Source: an uncultured Actinomycetes bacterium
GTDB lineage: Bacteria > Actinomycetota > Acidimicrobiia > Acidimicrobiales > Microtrichaceae
Assembly: GCA_903953195.1 (NCBI GenBank)
Contig: CAJBIS010000377.1
Span: 1-7,821, forward strand
DNA: 7,821 nucleotides
Direction: 5' to 3'
Of this stretch, positions 1 through 5,187 are shown piece by piece; the first letter of the stretch is position 1; each line of letters begins with the position of its first letter. The position numbers were made by a program, and so were the translations under genes. The notes under the pieces were generated by a model. It did not search any database. It saw only the letters and a program-made list of their open reading frames with translations, and was not told the origin of the DNA.

Positions 1-1
1 C

Positions 2-118
2 GACTTTCGGACGCGCTTCATCAGCGGAGGGTTTCTCGAGGTCGACGGTGAGGTCTGGGACGCCACCGGCGCCCTCGTCGCGCAGTCCAGGCAGCTGGCA
101 CTCGTCCCGCGGGGCTGA
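2..118 (+). CDS. Acyl-CoA thioesterase-like protein, C-terminal end (partial)
   Basis: Only the last 38 codons are inside the window; the gene starts to the left. The readable end (FISGGFLEVDGEVWDATGAL then VAQSRQLALV) matches the final beta-strands of the double-hotdog acyl-CoA thioesterase family (TesB-like/4HBT_3). There a 'GE(L/V)WDA.G.L.AQSRQLA' block closes the second hotdog fold. Members hydrolyse acyl-CoA to free acid and CoA in the cytoplasm. The catalytic residues lie outside the window, so activity cannot be judged. The stop codon is at 116-118, 25 bp before the convergent egtD stop. The two genes are therefore tail to tail and not co-transcribed. The family call rests on one short motif. 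Confidence 0.68.
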   Translation, partial: DFRTRFISGGFLEVDGEVWDATGALVAQSRQLALVPRG

Positions 119-143
119 CGGGGCGCGGTTCAGGCGGCGCAGT

Positions 144-1130
144 TCAGGCTGGCCGTGCGAGCGTCAGCAGGAAGTCGCCGTTGTCGTCGGTCCACGACGC
201 GTCGACGGCGAATCCCGCACCCGCGAGCTCGGCGCGCACCTGCGGCTCGGTGAACTTGGCGCTGATCTCGGTCCGCAGATGGCCGCCGGCCTCGACGGTC
301 AGCGTGCGATCCAGCGTCGCGAACGACACGGTCTGGTCCGTCACCGCCACCACGTGCATCTCGATCCGCTGATGCTCCTCGTCGAACACGGCGCGGTGGC
401 GCCACGCGTCGACGTCGAAGTCGGCGCCGAGCTCACGGTTCATCACGTGGAGCGCGTTCAGGTTGAACGCCGCGGTCACGCCCGAGTCGTCGTCGTAGGC
501 GCGCACCAGTCGTGTCCGATCCTTCACCAGGTCGGTGCCGAGCAGGAACCAGCCGTCGCCGTCGAGTGAGTGGCGCACTCGGCGGAGGAACTCCCGGCGC
601 TGGTCGGGATCGAGGTTGCCGATCGTCGATCCGAGGAAGGCCAGCAGGCGTCGGCCGTGGCTCGGGATGTGGCCGAGGTGTTCGTGGAAGTCGCCGACGA
701 CGGCGTGGACGTCGACGTCCGGGTACGTCTCGGCGAGCGTGGCTGCAGCGGAACGGAGCACGGCCTCGCTGACGTCGAACGGCACGATGCGCTCGAGTGT
801 GCCGTGGTCCCGGAGGGCGTCGAGCAGCAGTGTGGTCTTGTCCGAGGTGCCGGAGCCGAGTTCGATCAGCGTCGTCGCACCGGTCCGTGCCGCGATGGCA
901 TCGGCGTGCGCGGCGAGGATCGAGCGTTCGGCCCGGGTGGGGTAGTACTCGTCGAGCCGGGTAATGCGGTCGAACAGGCGGGAACCCACCTCGTCGTAGA
1001 ACCAGACGGGCGGGGTCCACGGCGGACGATCAACGAGTCCGAGCGCGGTCTCCTCGGCGAGGTGGCGCGACCAGTCGGCGGGATCGAGGTGGACGTCGAC
1101 GGTGATCTCCGACGTGTCGTGTTCAGACAT
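144..1130 (-). CDS. egtD: L-histidine N-alpha-methyltransferase EgtD
   Basis: This enzyme makes hercynine by three SAM-dependent methylations of the alpha-amino group of histidine, the first dedicated step of ergothioneine synthesis, in the cytoplasm. The protein is 328 aa, close to the usual ~320. The SAM-binding loop is ELGSGTSDKT at residues 90-99. The residues known to hold histidine in the Mycobacterium smegmatis enzyme (Tyr39, Tyr56, Asn166, Tyr206, Met252, Glu282, Ser284, as I recall them) appear at a constant offset of +6. They are Tyr45, Tyr62, Asn172 (in FLGSTIGNLDP), Tyr212 (in RAYDDDSGVTAAFN), Met258, Glu288 and Ser290 (in TEISAKFT). A complete, active enzyme is therefore expected. 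The ATG at 1130 is chosen because family homology begins just after it and it overlaps the egtB stop by 8 bp. No clear Shine-Dalgarno sequence precedes it, so translation is probably coupled to egtB. The frame stays open upstream only as a shadow of egtB. Confidence 0.96.
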   Translation of the reverse strand: MSEHDTSEITVDVHLDPADWSRHLAEETALGLVDRPPWTPPVWFYDEVGSRLFDRITRLDEYYPTRAERSILAAHADAIAARTGATTLIELGSGTSDKTTLLLDALRDHGTLERIVPFDVSEAVLRSAAATLAETYPDVDVHAVVGDFHEHLGHIPSHGRRLLAFLGSTIGNLDPDQRREFLRRVRHSLDGDGWFLLGTDLVKDRTRLVRAYDDDSGVTAAFNLNALHVMNRELGADFDVDAWRHRAVFDEEHQRIEMHVVAVTDQTVSFATLDRTLTVEAGGHLRTEISAKFTEPQVRAELAGAGFAVDASWTDDNGDFLLTLARPA

Positions 1131-2325
1131 CGCGTGCCAGGCGGAGCCCACTGAACATCCAGCGGGACGCCGGTGGGAAGAAGTTCCGGTACGTCGGTCG
1201 GCTGTGACCCGGGGCGGTGGCGCAACAACCGCCGCGGAGCACGTGCTGGTTGACCATGAACTTGCCGTTGTACTCGCCGACGGCGCCGGCGGCGGGCACG
1301 AACCCCGGGTAGGGCAGGTAGGCGCTGGCGGTCCACTGCCAGACCTGACCGTCGAACTGGAGCGTCGGGTCGTCCCACCGCTCGGCGGCGATGCACTCCC
1401 ACTCGAACTCGGTCGGCAGTCGGTGGCCGGCCCAGCGCGCGTACGCGTCGGCCTCGTGGTAGCTGACGTGGACGACGGGAGCGGCGGGGTCGACCGGGAC
1501 GCGGCCCGCGAGTGTGAACACGGTCCACGCATCCCGATCGGCGTCGACCGTCGGGTTGATGGAGCCATCGGCCCGGCCCCAGTAGAGCGGCGCCTCCCAA
1601 CCCTCGGCCCGAGCCAGTGCCCAGCCGTCGCTCAGCCACAACTCGGCGCGTTCGTAGCCGCCGTCGGCCATGAACGCGAGCCAGTCGCCGGCGGTCACCA
1701 GGCGGGTGGCGAGCGCGAACGGTCGGACGAGCGTGGCGTGGCGTGGGCGTTCGTTGTCGTACGCGAACCCGGTGTCCGTCGCGCCGACGTCGACCTGCCC
1801 GCCCGGGTGCTCGATCCAGTCGTCGGTCGGGAGCCGGTCCGGCGCGGCGGTGTGCGGTGCGTCGTTGGCGTAGACGGGATCGGTCGGGTTCTGCGCGAGC
1901 AGGTGCTTCGCGTCCATGAGCAGCAGCTCCTGGTGCTGCTCCTCGTGGTGGAGGCCGAGCTCGATGAGCGGCTCGTCGACGCGGCCGATCAGCTCGACCA
2001 GCGCGGCGTCGACGCGCCTGCGGTAGGCCGTGATCGCCTCGACATCCGGACGGGTGATGAGGCCACGCCGTGCCCGGGGCTGCCGGTCGCCGACCGCCTC
2101 GTAGTAGCTGTTGAACAGGTAGCGGAACGAGTCGTCGGATCCGGTGGTCACGCCGTGGCGGCGCAGCACGAACTCGTCGAAGAACCACGTCGTGTGCGCC
2201 CGGTGCCACTTGGTCGGACTGGCGTCGGGCATGGACTGCACGACCTGGTCCTCCGGGCCGAGCGGCGCGGCGAGCGCCTCGGTGCGGGCCCGGACCGTTC
2301 GGTAGGCCGCGGCAGGGTCGGCCAT
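1123..2325 (-). CDS. egtB: Ergothioneine sulfoxide synthase EgtB (hercynine oxygenase), probably cysteine-using type
   Basis: This non-heme iron enzyme uses O2 to join hercynine to a cysteine-type thiol, giving a sulfoxide intermediate of ergothioneine. From the ATG at 2325 it is 400 aa. An N-terminal DinB-like domain carries the expected three-His iron site: WHRAH with His44, and HEEQH with His127 and His131. Their spacing matches His51/134/138 of the mycobacterial enzyme. A C-terminal FGE-sulfatase/C-type-lectin-like domain runs from about residue 172 to the end, with SYHEADAYARWAGHRLPTE, YNGKFMVNQHVLRGG, TYRNFFPP and FSGLRLARDV. A tandem Tyr-Tyr at 74-75 (FNSYY) and the FMVNQ segment resemble the Chloracidobacterium-type EgtB that uses free cysteine. 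Mycobacterial EgtB instead has a Tyr just before VLRGG, where this protein has Gln-His. The 2325 start has GGAG 9 nt upstream; an in-frame ATG at 2343 (406 aa) has a weaker site. The stop overlaps egtD by 8 bp. The family is certain; the thiol substrate is inferred. Confidence 0.95.
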   Translation of the reverse strand: MADPAAAYRTVRARTEALAAPLGPEDQVVQSMPDASPTKWHRAHTTWFFDEFVLRRHGVTTGSDDSFRYLFNSYYEAVGDRQPRARRGLITRPDVEAITAYRRRVDAALVELIGRVDEPLIELGLHHEEQHQELLLMDAKHLLAQNPTDPVYANDAPHTAAPDRLPTDDWIEHPGGQVDVGATDTGFAYDNERPRHATLVRPFALATRLVTAGDWLAFMADGGYERAELWLSDGWALARAEGWEAPLYWGRADGSINPTVDADRDAWTVFTLAGRVPVDPAAPVVHVSYHEADAYARWAGHRLPTEFEWECIAAERWDDPTLQFDGQVWQWTASAYLPYPGFVPAAGAVGEYNGKFMVNQHVLRGGCCATAPGHSRPTYRNFFPPASRWMFSGLRLARDV

Positions 2326-2392
2326 GTTCCAGCGCTCCGACATCACGCTCAGTCTGCACCACCCGTGCCCGGTCGATGCGAAGATGGCGGCG
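2326..2392. promoter_or_regulatory. Divergent intergenic region egtB / MFS gene
   Basis: This gap of about 67 bp (about 40 bp if the outer start codons are used) separates two genes transcribed away from each other. It must hold or overlap the promoters of both transcripts unless these start inside the neighbouring genes. I looked for -35/-10 pairs on both strands and found no convincing one. I also saw no clear inverted repeat that would serve as an operator. The region is called from gene layout alone. Its shortness suggests overlapping promoters and possibly short or leaderless mRNAs. Confidence 0.4.
2335..2338 (-). promoter_or_regulatory. Ribosome binding site of egtB
   Basis: The minus strand reads GGAG here, followed by 9 nt and the ATG ending at 2325. 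This core is the reason for preferring the 2325 start over the in-frame ATG at 2343, which has only a GAG 4 nt upstream. The site lies inside the reading frame of the longer alternative, so it is informative only if the shorter start is real. Confidence 0.45.
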
Positions 2393-3553
2393 ATGTCGGA
2401 CGATCTGCGTGGGAACAACGCGCCGCTCCTCCCGATCCTGCTGTCGACCGCGGCCATCAGTTGTGGTGTCGGGCTCATCTTCCCGCTGCTCGCCGAGTTC
2501 CAGGACCGGTACGGGTTCTCGGCCGCGGGACTCGGTCTGATCTCGGCGTCGACCTTCATCTCGGCGCTCGTCGCCGGTGTGGGGCTCGCCCACCTCGCCG
2601 ACCGCGGCCGGGCGCGTGCCCTGCTGGTCCTCGGACTCGTCGGGACGGCGTGCTCACTCGTGTGGTTCTCGTTCGCGACCGAGCTCTGGCAGTTCGTCGG
2701 GGCCCGATCGGTCGAGGGGCTCGCCGCCGGGGTGTTCATTCCCGCGGCCCGCAAGGTCGTGACCGCCGGCGATCCGCTCGAGGCGGGGCGACGTCTGGGC
2801 ATGCTGACGAGCGCCGAGCTCGCTGGTTTCCTGATGGGCCCGGTCATCGGCGCGGGCCTGTCGGGGATCACACTGCAGACGCCGTTCCTCCTGGTTGCGG
2901 CGATCGGCGTGGTGTTCGCCGTCGTGATGGCCCGGGTGCGGCTGCCGCGCCTGGACGAGTCGACCGAGGCCCGGTCGCGACTGGCGTCGCTGGCGATGCT
3001 GCGCCGACCGCGTGTGGCCGGTGCGGCGTTGTTGTCGCTGGCGTTGTTCCTGCCGGTCGGCGTGTACGACGCGATCTGGTCGCGCTACCTGACCGACCGT
3101 GGGGCGAGCACGCTGCTCATCGGCGTCGGCCTGTCGTTGTACGCGGTCCCGATCATCGTGCTGGCGACCTGGGGTGGTCGGCTCGCGGATCGCTTCGGCG
3201 CCGTGCGCGTCGCGACGATCGCGCTGTGCCTCGTGATCCCGATGACGGTCGGCTACGGGTTGCTGACCGTGCCGTTGCTGATCACCGCGCTCGCCATCAT
3301 GGAGGGCGTCCCGCAGGCCGTTGCGAACCCGGCGGTGCAGGCGGCGATGCTCGACGCCTGTGACGGCGACGAGGTCGCCGCCGGACAGGGGCTGGCGTAT
3401 GCGGTCAACCAGGTCGGTGCCGGCTCCGCAGCGCTGCTCGCGCCGATCGTCTACGCGGCGACGAGCGCAGAAGCACTCTTCGTGGCGGTCGGCGCGCTCA
3501 TGGCGGTGGTGTTCGCGGCAGGTGCAATCCTGTCGCGCCGTGTCGTACCCTGA
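2393..3553 (+). CDS. Major facilitator superfamily transporter (exporter-like, 12 helices)
   Basis: An inner-membrane secondary transporter of 386 aa, the normal size for a 12-helix MFS protein. Two six-helix halves are visible. The first carries motif A in the helix 2-3 loop (LADRGRAR, residues 68-75). The second carries the repeated motif A (GGRLADRFGAVRV, near residue 261). Between them is a polar loop at about residues 183-206 (RLPRLDESTEARSR). The segment GARSVEGLAAGVFIPAARK fits helix 4, and LTSAELAGFLMGPVIGAGL fits the helix 5 region of proton-driven drug or metabolite exporters. The substrate cannot be read from sequence. The ATG at 2393 is used; ATGs at 2384 and 2324 are in frame, but the last would overlap egtB. 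The gene ends 4 bp before the PhoD-like gene, so the two are probably co-transcribed. Its divergent position next to egtBD makes a role in moving ergothioneine or a related thiol possible but unproven. Confidence 0.88.
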   Translation: MSDDLRGNNAPLLPILLSTAAISCGVGLIFPLLAEFQDRYGFSAAGLGLISASTFISALVAGVGLAHLADRGRARALLVLGLVGTACSLVWFSFATELWQFVGARSVEGLAAGVFIPAARKVVTAGDPLEAGRRLGMLTSAELAGFLMGPVIGAGLSGITLQTPFLLVAAIGVVFAVVMARVRLPRLDESTEARSRLASLAMLRRPRVAGAALLSLALFLPVGVYDAIWSRYLTDRGASTLLIGVGLSLYAVPIIVLATWGGRLADRFGAVRVATIALCLVIPMTVGYGLLTVPLLITALAIMEGVPQAVANPAVQAAMLDACDGDEVAAGQGLAYAVNQVGAGSAALLAPIVYAATSAEALFVAVGALMAVVFAAGAILSRRVVP

Positions 3554-3557
3554 ACCG

Positions 3558-5153
3558 ATGGCGGGGGCTGTGGACAGGCGGAGGTTCTTGCAGTGGGGCG
3601 CTGTCGGCGCCGCTGGGGTGGCGTCGTCGCGGTTCCTCGCGGCGTGCGCGACACCTGCGGCCCCGGACGGCATCCCCTTCGTCGATGCGGTGTGGGACTG
3701 CGGTGTGGCCTCCGGCGTGCACGCTCCCGATGCCGCCGTGCTGTGGACCCGATGCGTCCCGGGCGCGGTGAGCGCCGTCGACCTGGTCTGGGAGGTCGCG
3801 GCCGACCCGGGGTTCGCCGGCATCGTGTCCGCCGGGACGGTTGCGGCATCTCCCGATGGTGACGGCACGGCGAAGGCGCTCGCCGAGGGGCTCGCCCCCG
3901 GTGGGACCTACTGGTACCGCTTCCGACTGGGTTCCGAGGTGTCCCCGGTGGGTCGCACTCGGACCCCTGCGGCACCGGGCACGACGCCGGCGTCGGTGCG
4001 CCTCGGCGTCGCCAGCTGTCAGAACTTCAGCTCGGGCTTCTACCCGGCGTGGCGCGATCTGGCGGCCACCGACCTCGACGCGGTGCTGCACCTCGGCGAC
4101 TACATCTACGAGAGCGGTGGTCGGGCCGGCGTCCGTCCCGACCCGATCGGCACCGCCGACACGCTCGACGGCTACCGCGCCAAGTACCGGCTCTACCGGT
4201 CCGACGCCGACCTCCGGGCGGCGCATGCGGCGCACGCGTTCGCACCCATCTGGGACGACCACGAGTTCGTGAACAACTGCTCACGCGGGAGCAACGAGGC
4301 CGATCCGGCCCGGGCCGCGGCGGCGTACCGGGCGTGGTTCGAGTACCAGCCGGTGTGGCCGATCGAGGGGACCCGGATCTACCGACGCGTGCGGTTCGGT
4401 GACCTGGCGGACCTGACGCTCGGCGACACCCGTCAGTATCGCGACCCACCCGCTGATGACAGCCTGGGTCTGGGCGGCTTCGTGGTGCCCGGTGGCGCAA
4501 CCGCCGAGATCTACCGACCCGGCCGGTCGATCCTGGGCGATGCCCAGCGGGCGTGGTACCTCGACGGGCTCGGCGCGGCGCAACAGGACGGTGTCCGGTG
4601 GAAGGTGATCGGCAACCAGGTGATGGTCGCCCCCACTCGGATCCTGGACTTGGACGAGCCGTCGCTCCGGGCGCTGGAGCCGGGCCTGCCGGAGCACAAC
4701 GGCATCTACCTCAACACCGATTCATGGGACGGGTTCCTGTGGGAACGCGATCAGGTGCTCAACTTCCTCGCCGACGAGCGCGTCGCCAACGTGGCGTTCC
4801 TGACCGGTGACATCCACTCGTTCTGGCAGGCGCCGCTCCGGGCGGACTACGACGACCCCCGCAGCCCGGTGGTCGCCCAGGAGTTCGTGTGCGGGTCCAT
4901 CTCGTCGACCGGCCCCGACGCCATCGGCTACGACGCCGCCCGCGCCCTCGGTGACGCCGCCAAGCAACTCAGGCCGGGTTTCCGGTATGTGGACCTGGCC
5001 CGACGGGGGAGTGCCGTCGCCGAGTTCACCCCGGATGCCGCCCGGGTCGAGTTCCGGGTCACGTCGGCCGCCGGCCGCAACTCGGCGGTGCGTCGCGGCT
5101 CGGTCTTCGACTGGGCGGCGGACACGGTGAACGTGTCGCTCACCCCCGGCTGA
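3558..5153 (+). CDS. phoD: PhoD-family alkaline phosphatase/phosphodiesterase, Tat-exported lipoprotein
   Basis: A 531-aa extracytoplasmic metallophosphoesterase of the PhoD family, which releases phosphate from phosphomonoesters and phosphodiesters with an Fe/Ca centre. The N-terminus has a twin-arginine motif (DRRRFLQ, residues 6-12), a hydrophobic stretch to about 27 and a lipobox LAAC with Cys30. It should therefore be folded in the cytoplasm, exported by Tat and lipid-anchored. A PhoD_N beta domain follows (about 45-135: VASGVHAPDAAVLWTR, then LAPGGTYWYRF). The metallophosphatase domain shows SCQNF with metal-binding Cys154, LHLGDYIYE (Asp181), WDDHEFVNN (232-240), IGNQVMVAP and TGDIHSFW (416-423, His420). 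All the family's metal-site blocks appear present. The length is typical. The gene starts 4 bp after the MFS stop; no strong ribosome binding site is seen, so translational coupling is likely. Family members are often induced by phosphate starvation, but no PHO-box-like repeat is evident. Whether the substrate is a phosphomonoester or a phospholipid/teichoic-acid-type diester is open. Confidence 0.92.
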   Translation: MAGAVDRRRFLQWGAVGAAGVASSRFLAACATPAAPDGIPFVDAVWDCGVASGVHAPDAAVLWTRCVPGAVSAVDLVWEVAADPGFAGIVSAGTVAASPDGDGTAKALAEGLAPGGTYWYRFRLGSEVSPVGRTRTPAAPGTTPASVRLGVASCQNFSSGFYPAWRDLAATDLDAVLHLGDYIYESGGRAGVRPDPIGTADTLDGYRAKYRLYRSDADLRAAHAAHAFAPIWDDHEFVNNCSRGSNEADPARAAAAYRAWFEYQPVWPIEGTRIYRRVRFGDLADLTLGDTRQYRDPPADDSLGLGGFVVPGGATAEIYRPGRSILGDAQRAWYLDGLGAAQQDGVRWKVIGNQVMVAPTRILDLDEPSLRALEPGLPEHNGIYLNTDSWDGFLWERDQVLNFLADERVANVAFLTGDIHSFWQAPLRADYDDPRSPVVAQEFVCGSISSTGPDAIGYDAARALGDAAKQLRPGFRYVDLARRGSAVAEFTPDAARVEFRVTSAAGRNSAVRRGSVFDWAADTVNVSLTPG

Positions 5154-5187
5154 GCAGGTTCCGGCCGGTTGTGCGAGGTGATTCCGC
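5154..5187. other. Convergent intergenic gap between phoD and the ABC permease
   Basis: Only 34 bp separate the two stop codons. A small inverted repeat (TCCGC, loop TCAG, GCGGA) spans 5183-5196 and overlaps the permease stop. It has no T-run on either side, so it is at best a weak bidirectional terminator. I see no other signal here. Confidence 0.3.

Noticed and set aside
128..149. GTTCAGGC repeated twice, 14 bp apart, at the egtD stop
   Set aside because: Only 8 bp match and there are just two copies; this is likely chance or a trivial slippage remnant, and there is no stem-loop with a T-run to support a terminator.
2324..2392. Longer MFS start at 2324
   Set aside because: It would overlap the egtB start, and the added residues (MFQRSDITLSLHHPCPVDAK) are not like an MFS N-terminus.
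1102..3363. Long plus-strand open frame (753 codons) across egtB and the MFS gene
   Set aside because: It lies antisense to egtB and out of frame with the MFS gene. Its translation is rich in Arg/Gly/Val/Pro with no recognisable motif, as expected for a shadow frame in GC-rich DNA.
2654..3868. Minus-strand open frame of 404 codons opposite the MFS gene and phoD
   Set aside because: Its composition (Arg, His, Asp, Gln rich) is that of a shadow frame, and both genes opposite have clear family motifs.
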